Positions 1-9,321 of a DNA stretch of 64,000 bases are shown here, piece after piece (positions within the stretch are counted from its first letter, which is position 1; each line of letters begins with the position of its first letter). The notes under the pieces were generated by a model, which saw only the letters and a list, made by a program, of their open reading frames with translations, was not told the DNA's origin and ran no database searches. Source of the stretch: Anaerolineaceae bacterium (GTDB lineage Bacteria; Chloroflexota; Anaerolineae; Anaerolineales; Anaerolineaceae); the NCBI GenBank assembly GCA_016841525.1, contig JAENYZ010000001.1, positions 186,001-250,000 on the forward strand, read 5' to 3'. Both the position numbers and the translations under genes were made by a program.

Positions 1-2
1 TA

Positions 3-1139
3 GCTACTTTATATTACACAGGTGAATTAAACGATCTGGATGTTTCAAGGGGAACCCCTTATTACTTCACAGGTATTACTGAATTTGCAGATGGAACAAA
101 ACAAAATATTTCTCCAATATATGTGCCGTCAAATGGATACCAACTTGAGTCTTTGATTGCAAAAATCCAACGCGGGCCTGACCTGACCGCTGCAAACGAC
201 ATCAATTCCTCACCCGAATTCTATTATTCGGATGATATTTCAATTTCCTTTCTCAAAGGATATGATCAAACAGTCCTGTCTGTACCCGAAAACGATGCAA
301 ATGTATTTAGCTGCATCATTCCCACGGATCTGATGGAAGAACATCAAATATCTCTTGGTGATATTATCCGCCTGTCGCTTGAGCACATGATAAGAAACCC
401 AATCGATAATGAGAAAATATTCGCTTATTATGACCTGCGGGTCGTCGGCAGCTATGAGAAACAGGGTACCGAAAATACAATTTATGCACCGCTTTCTCTC
501 TTCTTCAATACAGGTTTGATCTGGGGTGAAGGACAACCAGCTGTTGATGGTAAAAGCAATGTGATCAATAAACCTGATTTCTTGTCCGCCAAACAGAAAG
601 ATAGTCTTTTATCAAACGTTTTTCACAGTGCTAACTTTCAGCTCAAAGATTCACACAATTTGATCAAATTTAAAGATTTCCTCACAGAGTACGGCTATTC
701 ACAGGTACGTGAGGCTGGAAAAGTTCGCGAATTTATAATCCTGAGAGATGCTTCCTTCAACAATGCAGTCGCAAGTATCAAACAACAAAACCACTACATC
801 AACATCCTTTATCCATTTCTTTATGCCCTGGTTGGTATCATTTCGGTCACCATGGCATATCTGCTTATTACCAGCCGCAAATTTGAGTTCGCCACAATGC
901 GTGGGTTAGGCGTACCGCGTACACGAACCTTTTTCAGTTTTTTTTCAGAGCAATTTTTCCTTTGCCTGGCAGGAACATTCGTTGGTGCAACCATTTGGCA
1001 CCTTTTCTGGGGTGTTCCAAGCCTTGCTCACCTTGTACTTTCGATTGGGTTCCTGATATGTTACTTTGTTGGTTCAGCAATCTCAATCGTGATCATGAAT
1101 CACGCCGACGTATTAAAGATCCTGTTAGATAGGGAATAA
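3..1139 (+). CDS. ABC transporter permease (FtsX/MacB-like), 5'-truncated by the window edge
   Basis: Frame stays open upstream of the listed ORF to base 3 (ATLYYTGELNDLDVSRG...). C-terminal TM segments; followed by an ABC ATPase gene. Confidence 0.75.
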   Translation, partial: ATLYYTGELNDLDVSRGTPYYFTGITEFADGTKQNISPIYVPSNGYQLESLIAKIQRGPDLTAANDINSSPEFYYSDDISISFLKGYDQTVLSVPENDANVFSCIIPTDLMEEHQISLGDIIRLSLEHMIRNPIDNEKIFAYYDLRVVGSYEKQGTENTIYAPLSLFFNTGLIWGEGQPAVDGKSNVINKPDFLSAKQKDSLLSNVFHSANFQLKDSHNLIKFKDFLTEYGYSQVREAGKVREFIILRDASFNNAVASIKQQNHYINILYPFLYALVGIISVTMAYLLITSRKFEFATMRGLGVPRTRTFFSFFSEQFFLCLAGTFVGATIWHLFWGVPSLAHLVLSIGFLICYFVGSAISIVIMNHADVLKILLDRE

Positions 1140-1148
1140 GGAGTTTCA

Positions 1149-1826
1149 TTGAATATATTAGAACTAAATGACGTCTCTTATACGTATGACAGCAAAGATC
1201 AACCAATCGAAGCAGTTAAACATGTCGATTGTTCCTTTAAGCAAGGGAAAGTTTACGCAATTGTTGGAAAATCTGGAAGTGGTAAAAGTACATTATTGTC
1301 TTTACTGGCAGGGCTTGATCTACCTACATCAGGGCAAATCCTTTTCGAAGGAAGGCCAACCTCAACGATGGACTTGGCAAAATACCGTCGAGAATGTGCG
1401 CCAATGATTTATCAGAGTTTCAGGCTGCTGCCTTTATTAACAGTATCAGAAAACATCACATTTCCAATGGAACTCCGTAAATTTAGGGGCAAAAAAGCGC
1501 GTAATCGAGCTCGAAAACTTGTGGAACGAGTCGCGCTCCCCGAGTCTGTATTGGATCGTTTTCCCAATATGCTTTCAGGGGGTGAACAGCAGCGAGTCGG
1601 CATTGCCCGTGCATTATCTATGGATTCAAAACTGCTTCTTGCGGACGAACCAACAGGAAACCTCGACGAAGAAAACAGTCACAACATTATCGACATACTG
1701 GTCAGTCTTTCACATGATGACGGGTACTGCATTGTCGTTGCGACACACGACTTGAGTATTTTGCCAAAGATGGATGTTATATATCATATGAATAGCGGTG
1801 TCCTTAAGCTGGAAAATTCCTGGTAA
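1149..1826 (+). CDS. ABC transporter ATP-binding protein (LolD/MacB-type)
   Basis: Walker A GKSGSGKST, signature LSGGEQQRVGIARAL, Walker B LLADEPTGNLD. Confidence 0.95.
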   Translation: MNILELNDVSYTYDSKDQPIEAVKHVDCSFKQGKVYAIVGKSGSGKSTLLSLLAGLDLPTSGQILFEGRPTSTMDLAKYRRECAPMIYQSFRLLPLLTVSENITFPMELRKFRGKKARNRARKLVERVALPESVLDRFPNMLSGGEQQRVGIARALSMDSKLLLADEPTGNLDEENSHNIIDILVSLSHDDGYCIVVATHDLSILPKMDVIYHMNSGVLKLENSW

Positions 1827-1850
1827 TAAACCTAACCAATTTTTGAGCAT

Positions 1851-2228
1851 TTATAAGAGTTTCTTTGCGCCTGAATATATTTCCTCAATCCTGATAACAG
1901 CTGCTACATGCCCTGGACGATGAGGTGGATTCCATCTTTTCATGTCATTAAATATCTCTCCTTCAGTGTGGTATTCAATTTCTCCCTTGATCTGGTAAGA
2001 TCGACGTCCTTTTGTTATAAAAAGGAGTGAGCCTTTACTGCCTGATAAGATATTTTTCCGCGTTTTATTAAAATAATTGTCAGCAACCACCAGCGTCTCA
2101 TCGTCATATCTGCGCACGCAGCTGGCGTAGATTGAATTTGGGGTGCCTTGTTCATCCACTGTTGTAAAAACAACCGGACCATCTCAATTTTCCCATGCTG
2201 TCATTACTTCCTTTGTAACACCTGTCAT
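1851..2228 (-). pseudogene. Pyridoxamine 5'-phosphate oxidase-like protein with in-frame TGA
   Basis: Frame from ATG at 2228 reads MTGVTKEVMTAWEN*DGPVVFTTVDEQGTPNSIYASCVR...; TGA at 2186-2184 splits a PPOX-like N-terminus. Confidence 0.7.
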
Positions 2229-2302
2229 TTCTCAATGTCCTTGTATCACAAAAATAAGCCAATGTAATTTCATTGAGAATTTTACAATAATTTAAGCATA
2301 AA

Positions 2303-2327
2303 ATGCCTGAACTAATTAATCAGGCAT
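2303..2327 (-). terminator. Probable terminator downstream of msrAB
   Basis: ATGCCTGA-N9-TCAGGCAT inverted repeat, followed by a T-rich tract on the minus strand. Confidence 0.5.
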
Positions 2328-2353
2328 CTACGTAAATGATTTTCTTTGTCTCT

Positions 2354-3472
2354 CTATTTTACATAATCCATCAGATAACCGTACCCTTGGCTTTCCAATT
2401 CTTCTGCAGGGATGAAATACAGGGCAGCACCATTGATACAGTAACGTGTGCCACTGGGTGAGCTTGGATCGTCATAAAATACATGCCCAAGATGCGAATT
2501 GCCTGCACGGCTGCGAACTTCAATACGCCTCATACCTAAGGATTTGTCCTCTATTAATCTGACCGTATTCCCATCAATGGGTTTGGTAAAGCTCGGCCAA
2601 CCGGTCCCGCTTTCAAATTTATCCTTAGAAGAGAATAAAGGCTCGCCGGTAACGATATCCACATAGATCCCTGGCTTATCATTGGTATAATATTCATGGC
2701 TAAAGGCTCTCTCAGTGCCCGCTTCCTGGGTCACTGAATATTGGAGAGTTGTGAGTTTGCTTTTGATTTCCTCTTGAGATGGACGTTGATAATCACCGGG
2801 GTCAACAATCATTTTACTGGCAGTCTGCATCTCAGTTGGTGAAATGTGGCAGTATCCCAGGGGATTTTTATCAAGGTAATTCTGGTGATACTCCTCAGCA
2901 TCGAAAAACCGCTCTAAGGCTTCGACCTCAACAACAAATCTTTCATTGCGCGCTTTTTCAATCGCAGTAATGCGCTCAACTGTTGCCTGGCTTGCTTCAT
3001 CGGCGTAATAAACGCCTGTCTGATATTGGCTTCCCCTGTCATTGCCCTGGGCATTCTCAATTGTTGGATCAATAACATGATAGTAAGCAAAGATTAGTGC
3101 ATCAAGGCTTACCATTGATGGGTCATATTCAACCCGTACAGTCTCACGATAACCAGTATTACCACCAATCACCTTGTTATAAGTCGGCACAAGGTCAGTA
3201 CGACCGTTAGCATAACCGCTCACGACATCAACCACGCCAGGTATGGATTGCATTAACTTTTCCAAACCCCAAAAGCAGCCGCCTGCCAGGTAAATAACTT
3301 CAATACCATCTTTCTTTACATAATTTGGATCGTATGGTGCTTGTGTTATCATACTTTCATCTTCCTTTCCATTTTCATTAAGCGCTTCTGATAATTCTCC
3401 ACTTTTCGTATTGCATGCACTGAGCAAGAGAACAATCAAAATGAGCCATATTTTAATTTTTTGATTTCTCAT
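2354..3472 (-). CDS. msrAB: Bifunctional peptide-methionine sulfoxide reductase MsrA/MsrB, lipoprotein
   Basis: Lipobox LLSAC, MsrA GGCFWG motif, MsrB domain TGWPSF...RYCINGAAL. Confidence 0.93.
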   Translation of the reverse strand: MRNQKIKIWLILIVLLLSACNTKSGELSEALNENGKEDESMITQAPYDPNYVKKDGIEVIYLAGGCFWGLEKLMQSIPGVVDVVSGYANGRTDLVPTYNKVIGGNTGYRETVRVEYDPSMVSLDALIFAYYHVIDPTIENAQGNDRGSQYQTGVYYADEASQATVERITAIEKARNERFVVEVEALERFFDAEEYHQNYLDKNPLGYCHISPTEMQTASKMIVDPGDYQRPSQEEIKSKLTTLQYSVTQEAGTERAFSHEYYTNDKPGIYVDIVTGEPLFSSKDKFESGTGWPSFTKPIDGNTVRLIEDKSLGMRRIEVRSRAGNSHLGHVFYDDPSSPSGTRYCINGAALYFIPAEELESQGYGYLMDYVK

Positions 3473-3564
3473 GATCGTACTTTCCTAAACCAATTTTTCT
3501 TTGGTCATTATTCTTATGAGACTTAATAATACAATTAATTTCTATAAATTATATAAATATTATC

Positions 3565-4122
3565 TTATTCACTCGTTTGAATTTTTACCAAAACCTCGTT
3601 TCGGGCAAGAAACCACGGCACCCATGGTGGATTGTAGCGGGCTACAATAAATTCGCCTATGGGTTGATACCCCTCTTTTTCGACCCAATTTGCCAATTGT
3701 TTCTTAGCCTTGCTGACTTTTCTTTCACTGAAATAACCTGAAAAACGAAGTGCTGCCATTGTTCTTGATTCAACCCGAGTTATCTTGACATCCGGGTTTG
3801 TCGGTTCAGGTAGGGATTCAAGTGTGTATTCCGATGGCATAATAAAAGCAACCGAAAATAGCCCTTCCCCGCTGACAATAACTGGTTTGGTCATAGCAAT
3901 TTTTGTAGATTCTGAAACCTGGACAGGTGAAGTCATATCTATCTTCTTTGAACTGCGGTTGCCTCCAAATATGTATCCTGCGAGGAGACTGAATCCCTTA
4001 TATATCGCTTTTTGATAGCTCGTATCCCTTACCGCTACCTGCGCTTTAAGGTGCGCTGGATACTCCCGCAGCTCATAGTCGTTATATTTTTTTATCACTG
4101 AATAATTGAGTGTTTCGGCCAT
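3565..4122 (-). CDS. SOUL family heme-binding protein
   Basis: YELREYPAHLKAQV, MTKPV, FxVAFIMPSEYTLESLPEP, AALRFSGYFSE are SOUL-like. Confidence 0.85.
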   Translation of the reverse strand: MAETLNYSVIKKYNDYELREYPAHLKAQVAVRDTSYQKAIYKGFSLLAGYIFGGNRSSKKIDMTSPVQVSESTKIAMTKPVIVSGEGLFSVAFIMPSEYTLESLPEPTNPDVKITRVESRTMAALRFSGYFSERKVSKAKKQLANWVEKEGYQPIGEFIVARYNPPWVPWFLARNEVLVKIQTSE

Positions 4123-4267
4123 TTATTTCCTCTTTTAATTAAAGATACAACAAAGGTTCGACACAATCAAGGACAAGCTTATACAAATAAATATTTAGAT
4201 GAGTCAAATCGAAAAACATTTGCAAGGCATGATACAATCCAATTAATCAAGAAGATAAGATGGATTT

Positions 4268-5212
4268 ATGAACACTAATGAAATTGCCGGGAAAGAATGC
4301 ACATCTTTCGGGGCACAAGACCTCACTTTTGACGCCTACACGAATCGCAGGACAAATTTAGGTGAACTTGGCATTTCAAGAGCTTTACCAATTCGCGATC
4401 GACGAATGATAGGACCCTGGTGTTTTCTTGATCGCTTTGGTCCCATGACCTTCTCTGCTGGCAAACCCATGAATGTCCCACCCCACCCGCATATTGGGCT
4501 TCAAACTGTCACCTGGTTGCTGGAAGGAGAGATTTTACATACCGACAGTATTGATTCTGAAGCTGTCGTGAGACCCGGCGGTGTCAATGTGATGACTGCC
4601 GGTGCAGGGATCGCTCACGCTGAAGAGACACCCCTAAAAAATAGCGGCGTTCTAAATGGGGTTCAACTCTGGGTGGCTTTGCCTGATTCACACAGGCACA
4701 CCTCCCCCTCATTTGCCAGTATCGAAAAGGTGCCGGTAATTGAAAGTCAAGCTGGCATCCTTCAATTAATTGCAGGAAAATTTTCAGATGCCGACTTATC
4801 AACGCCTTACTATTCTGAAATTATAGGTCTTGGCATCAATATTCATCCAGGAAAGTCATTCGAAATTAATGTGGACCCAACATTTGAACATGCAATGCTG
4901 GTTTTGGAAGGCGATTGTTCCTTTGAAGGTCAACAACTAGAACAAGAAACGCTGTATTACCTCGGTACTTGTCGAAACAACATCAGCATAAGCACTCAAA
5001 TTGGCAGCCAATTGCTCCTGGTAGGTGGTCCGCCATTTCCAGAAAAGATCTTGATGTGGTGGAATTTCGTGGCACGTACATCGGATGAGATTGCTAAAGC
5101 ACGGGCGGATTGGGAAGAGACCAATAGCTTTGGAACGGTGAGGGGCTTTCATCAAACCAGGTTGTCAGCCCCCAGCCTTGCCCGTTTTGCACAACCCAAC
5201 CCCGCCAGTTAA
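4268..5212 (+). CDS. Pirin family protein
   Basis: RRMIGPWCFLDRFGP, PHPHIGLQTVTWLLEGEILHTDS, MTAGAGIAHAEE pirin motifs. Confidence 0.93.
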   Translation: MNTNEIAGKECTSFGAQDLTFDAYTNRRTNLGELGISRALPIRDRRMIGPWCFLDRFGPMTFSAGKPMNVPPHPHIGLQTVTWLLEGEILHTDSIDSEAVVRPGGVNVMTAGAGIAHAEETPLKNSGVLNGVQLWVALPDSHRHTSPSFASIEKVPVIESQAGILQLIAGKFSDADLSTPYYSEIIGLGINIHPGKSFEINVDPTFEHAMLVLEGDCSFEGQQLEQETLYYLGTCRNNISISTQIGSQLLLVGGPPFPEKILMWWNFVARTSDEIAKARADWEETNSFGTVRGFHQTRLSAPSLARFAQPNPAS

Positions 5213-5257
5213 TGAAGTATAGAAAATAATTGTTTTATCATTTGTGAAGGAGAACCG

Positions 5258-6172
5258 ATGCCAAAAATACGAAAAATTCGCCAAACGATCCGCAGTAAGC
5301 CAACAATGGAAGGTGCAGGTGTGCATTTGCACCGTGCCTTTGGAAGTCCCCGTGAAGCGTTTATATTTGATCCATTTCTCCTGCTCGATGACTTCAGAAA
5401 CGATAAGCCGCAGCATTATGTCTCCGGTTTCCCATGGCATCCTCATCGCGGGATTGAAACCATCACTTATGTTCTGAAAGGTACCGTTGCTCATGGTGAC
5501 AGCATGGGCAATGATGGTGAGATCACGGCTGGTGACGTTCAGTGGATGACTGCAGGCAGCGGCGTTAAACACCAGGAAATGCCCAAAGGAGACCCTGAAG
5601 GCCGCATGTCAGGTTTCCAGCTCTGGGCTAACCTCCCCCGTTCACATAAAATGATGGATCCGCGTTATCAGGATATCAAAAGTTCTCAAATTCCAGAACT
5701 TTCCCTGGAAGTCGACGTCAAAGTTCGTGTGATTTGCGGTGAGTTTGAGGGGATAAGGGGTCCGGTAGAAAACGTCGTCATCGACCCATTGTATTTAGAT
5801 ATCACAATTCCGGCAAAATCAAATTTCACATTTCCCGTTCACCCAGCTTATACCGCCTTTGCTTATGTGATCGATGGAAAAGCATCATTTTGTGAAGAAT
5901 CAGACCCCTTTGCATTTCAACGGGAAGGCAGTAATTATTTCGACATGGATCAGAGCAGCCTTTTGGGAGACAGGACCTTAATTCTTTTTGAGGACGGCGA
6001 TCAAATCAGGGTTGTCACAAAGAATGACCTTGTCAGATTTTTGTTTGTCTCCGGTCGGCCGCTTCACGAACCAATTGCCTGGTATGGACCCATCGTCATG
6101 AATTCTGAGCAGGAACTGCGACTGGCTTTCTCAGAATTACAAAATGGGACCTTCATCAAAACCTCTGCATAA
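5258..6172 (+). CDS. Pirin family protein (paralogue)
   Basis: FDPFLLLDDF, FPWHPHRGIETITYVLKGTVAHGDS, MTAGSGVKHQEMP. Confidence 0.94.
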   Translation: MPKIRKIRQTIRSKPTMEGAGVHLHRAFGSPREAFIFDPFLLLDDFRNDKPQHYVSGFPWHPHRGIETITYVLKGTVAHGDSMGNDGEITAGDVQWMTAGSGVKHQEMPKGDPEGRMSGFQLWANLPRSHKMMDPRYQDIKSSQIPELSLEVDVKVRVICGEFEGIRGPVENVVIDPLYLDITIPAKSNFTFPVHPAYTAFAYVIDGKASFCEESDPFAFQREGSNYFDMDQSSLLGDRTLILFEDGDQIRVVTKNDLVRFLFVSGRPLHEPIAWYGPIVMNSEQELRLAFSELQNGTFIKTSA

Positions 6173-6209
6173 TCTATACGCTGCACCAGATGATGAGTAA
6201 ACAATAATT

Positions 6210-6244
6210 GAGGGCTGAAACAATCATTCCTGGTTCCAGCCCTC
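6210..6244. terminator. Hairpin between convergent genes
   Basis: GAGGGCTG / CAGCCCTC inverted repeat after the pirin gene. Confidence 0.45.
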
Positions 6245-6305
6245 GGAATAGTTCAGTTTGGTTTCACAAATCTAGCTGGAGATGTCATTCAAATTACATT
6301 GGATC

Positions 6306-6902
6306 TCATTTGAGATGTAAAATCAAAACCCATCCCTCACCCTCTTGCATAGCGCCATCTTCGAGGGGTAAATTAACAGTCATTTGAGGGACACCTGACC
6401 AGGGATAATTTGAAGTGGTACCCTCAACGTTTACTTCAAGATTCTGTTCTCCGATCAATTCGACATTGACATTCAACACACCGCCGTTATCTCCTAACAC
6501 ACAATCACCTCTGATAACAGCATCCCCATCAAATGTAACCGTGTAAGTACCCCACTCATAGCGTTCGGTTTCAACAAAATAATCCATCGGTCCCCCTCCC
6601 GATATTGTAAAGATTTCACCATCAGCAATGACATCAAATGGGATTTCTCCTACACTGGTAGGTTTAAGTCCTGCAACCTCCGACGGTCCAATCAGTATCT
6701 GCAACTCAAGGGTTCCTGAAAGGTCGTCACAAGGATGTTTTTCTGGTATATCTGTGATAATTACACCACCCGCCATTGTGGAAGTTGCTGTTGGGGATCG
6801 CCCAGCATCAGGGTTGACGTTCGAGAAAACGCTGCATCCAACCAGTGACACACATAATATCACCATGCCAAACAAACAGAAGGATTTTTTTCGATTGATC
6901 AT
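6306..6902 (-). CDS. Hypothetical lipoprotein
   Basis: Signal sequence with lipobox VSLVGC; good start context; no recognised domain. Confidence 0.7.
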   Translation of the reverse strand: MINRKKSFCLFGMVILCVSLVGCSVFSNVNPDAGRSPTATSTMAGGVIITDIPEKHPCDDLSGTLELQILIGPSEVAGLKPTSVGEIPFDVIADGEIFTISGGGPMDYFVETERYEWGTYTVTFDGDAVIRGDCVLGDNGGVLNVNVELIGEQNLEVNVEGTTSNYPWSGVPQMTVNLPLEDGAMQEGEGWVLILHLK

Positions 6903-7121
6903 TTATTACTCCTTTTCCATCCAACACCTTTTTCCAAATCCCATCTACTATAATAGCAAATTTTTCAGCATTTTGCTACAGGAAAATCCTTATTAATCAC
7001 CCATCTTGTAATAAATATAATTTTCAACCTCCTTCATTAATGCCTTATACTTATTCTGTCTTTTAAATGAATTCATTTGGATTGGCTTGCCGGCAATAAA
7101 TAACCAGAATTGAATTTTTTG

Positions 7122-7739
7122 ATGGGAAATATTTTGGAACCAATTAAGAATAAAGAACAACAACTATCAGAACTAGCTCAACATGTCGAGGCTTTAGATT
7201 CTTCCCCGCTTTATAAGTTTAGAATTGAAAACAATTACAAGTCTGTTTTTGGCGAAGGGAATCCTGATGCGGATATCATGTTTATTGGTGAAGCACCGGG
7301 CGCCCAGGAAGCAGAAACTGGCAGGCCTTTTGTCGGAAAAGCAGGAAAACATCTCGATTCGCTGCTTTGCTCTATAGATCTTCAACGTGAAGATGTGTAT
7401 ATTACCAACATCGTTAAAGATCGGCCGCCGAATAACCGCAACCCTCACGTGTCAGAAATTGAGGTTTATTCACCGTTCTTACGTGAGCAAATTGCAATCA
7501 TTCAGCCGAAGATCATTGCAACCCTGGGGCGATTCGCCATGGAGTACATAATTGATTTATACCAGATTCCAGTTATTGATAAAAAAATTGGTGAAATTCA
7601 TGGCACTTCGATGCTAATTCCAACTGAATTTGGCAAAATTATCTTTTTTCCTCTTTATCACCCTGCTGCAGTTTTTTACAATAGAAATCTTGAGGCAGTC
7701 CTCGATATAGATTTTAAAATATTAAAAAAGCTGGCTTAG
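7122..7739 (+). CDS. Uracil-DNA glycosylase family-4-like protein
   Basis: VFGEGNPDADIMFIGEAPGAQEAETGRPFVGKAG, PPNNRNP, PLYHPAAV. ATG at 7122 preferred over the TTG at 7110. Confidence 0.85.
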   Translation: MGNILEPIKNKEQQLSELAQHVEALDSSPLYKFRIENNYKSVFGEGNPDADIMFIGEAPGAQEAETGRPFVGKAGKHLDSLLCSIDLQREDVYITNIVKDRPPNNRNPHVSEIEVYSPFLREQIAIIQPKIIATLGRFAMEYIIDLYQIPVIDKKIGEIHGTSMLIPTEFGKIIFFPLYHPAAVFYNRNLEAVLDIDFKILKKLA

Positions 7740-7853
7740 TCAAACAAATATTGAAATTTGTTAATAATCAAAAATACTTCGTCCTTGACCCTGAAGGGAT
7801 TAGTTGATACACTAAAAATGTGAAAAAACTTTATTTAAAGAAAGGATGTAAAA

Positions 7854-8051
7854 ATGGCTTATTCATTTACGAACTCAAAAGGGAAAACCTATTTCCTTCA
7901 TCGAAAAGAAGTTAAATCGAAATCTGGAACACGTGATTTATATTTCTTTGCTGGTGATCTACGACCCGACTTTGCTGTTGACGAAGTTCCCGCAGGAAAA
8001 CAGGTTGTTGAAATGAAATCCGGATTGCCGGTATTGAAAAAGGTTGAGTAA
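7854..8051 (+). CDS. Small conserved-looking protein, 65 aa
   Basis: Own RBS (aaaggatgtaaaa) and followed by a strong terminator. Confidence 0.65.
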   Translation: MAYSFTNSKGKTYFLHRKEVKSKSGTRDLYFFAGDLRPDFAVDEVPAGKQVVEMKSGLPVLKKVE

Positions 8052-8070
8052 GTAAAACCCTGAACTAAAA

Positions 8071-8102
8071 AACACCGCTGCTCAAAACGAGCAGCGGTGT
8101 TT
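8071..8102. terminator. Bidirectional rho-independent terminator
   Basis: AACACCGCTGCTC-loop-GAGCAGCGGTGTT with flanking A/T tracts. Confidence 0.85.
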
Positions 8103-8126
8103 TCGTTAATTAAGAAATTATCTAAT

Positions 8127-9311
8127 CTATGCTCTTTGTTTTCTGGTCGCTACATCAAATACCACTGCTGCAACCAACACTGCGCCTCTTACAATGTACT
8201 GCGTAGAAATATCAATCCCCATCAAGTTCATGCCGTTGGTCAGGGATATCATAACAATCGCTCCAATTAATGAACCGGTCACTTTGCCAACACCACCTGC
8301 TGATGAAACCCCACCGACAAATGCAGCGGCAATTGCATCCAGCTCAAAACCTTGACCGGCGGTTGTGGTCGCAGATTGTAAACGTGAAGCAAACAACATG
8401 CCTGAAAGGGCTGATAACATTCCCATTGACCCAAAGACCACATAAGTGATCTTGCTCACGCTGATACCACTCAATTCTGCTGCCTCTGGGTTACCCCCGA
8501 CTGCATAAATATGGCGGCCCAAAAAAGTCTGCGTTGTCAAAAAATGATAAATCAAAGTGATGCTCAATACAATCACAGTTGTCCATGAAAGCCCATTGTA
8601 GCCAGCTAAAACGTAAGTCACTGCCCCAAGCAAGATAATCATAAATATCGTTTTTACAATAAACATATTCTTGGAAAGGACTTCGAAATCATAAGCCATT
8701 TTCTTTTTTCGGCCCCGAATTTCAGAAATAACAAGTACTGCTGCACCGATGATACCTAGCAATAAGGTTAGTTTATGCGTGCCTGGTAGAAATCCTTCAA
8801 GCGGAAGGTCTGGAATATAGCCGTTCCCTATTGCGTTAAATGTATCGTTTGGGATTACTATTGTTCCGGTTTTTAAGGTTGCCCTTAGTAAGGCTCCCCG
8901 ATAAATTAACCAACCTGCCAGGGTTGCTACAAAAGAAGGAATTCCAAATTTCGCAACGGTAACTGCAGCAATCAATCCTGCAGCAACGCCAAAGGCCAGG
9001 ACAAGTGGGATCATAACCAATACTGGCAAATTCCAGGAAGTCAATGCAATTGCTGCAAGCGCACCAAGGAAACCAGCCAGATATCCAACCGAGAGGTCAA
9101 TATGACGGATGACAATTACCAATGTCATCCCAATTGCCAGAACAGCAATATAACCCATTTGATTCATCAAATTGCTGATATTACGAGACGATATAAAAAT
9201 CCCGTCAGTTGCAATGGTAAAGTAAGCCATAATCACAAATAAGGCAATGTACATACCATAATCACGGATATTCTTTTTTAGTAGTGTTAGAAACTCTTTG
9301 AAAAATGACAT
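8127..9311 (-). CDS. Sugar ABC transporter permease (MmsB/XylH-like)
   Basis: Multi-TM; LVIVIRHIDLSVGYLAGF, GLSWTT, GGNPEAAELSGI, AAAFVGGVSSAGGVG. Start moved to MSFFKEF. Confidence 0.92.
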   Translation of the reverse strand: MSFFKEFLTLLKKNIRDYGMYIALFVIMAYFTIATDGIFISSRNISNLMNQMGYIAVLAIGMTLVIVIRHIDLSVGYLAGFLGALAAIALTSWNLPVLVMIPLVLAFGVAAGLIAAVTVAKFGIPSFVATLAGWLIYRGALLRATLKTGTIVIPNDTFNAIGNGYIPDLPLEGFLPGTHKLTLLLGIIGAAVLVISEIRGRKKKMAYDFEVLSKNMFIVKTIFMIILLGAVTYVLAGYNGLSWTTVIVLSITLIYHFLTTQTFLGRHIYAVGGNPEAAELSGISVSKITYVVFGSMGMLSALSGMLFASRLQSATTTAGQGFELDAIAAAFVGGVSSAGGVGKVTGSLIGAIVMISLTNGMNLMGIDISTQYIVRGAVLVAAVVFDVATRKQRA

Positions 9312-9321
9312 TTTTTTACCC

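Noticed and set aside
5165-5572. 135-aa minus-strand ORF
   Set aside because: Antisense to the pirin genes; no RBS or motif support.
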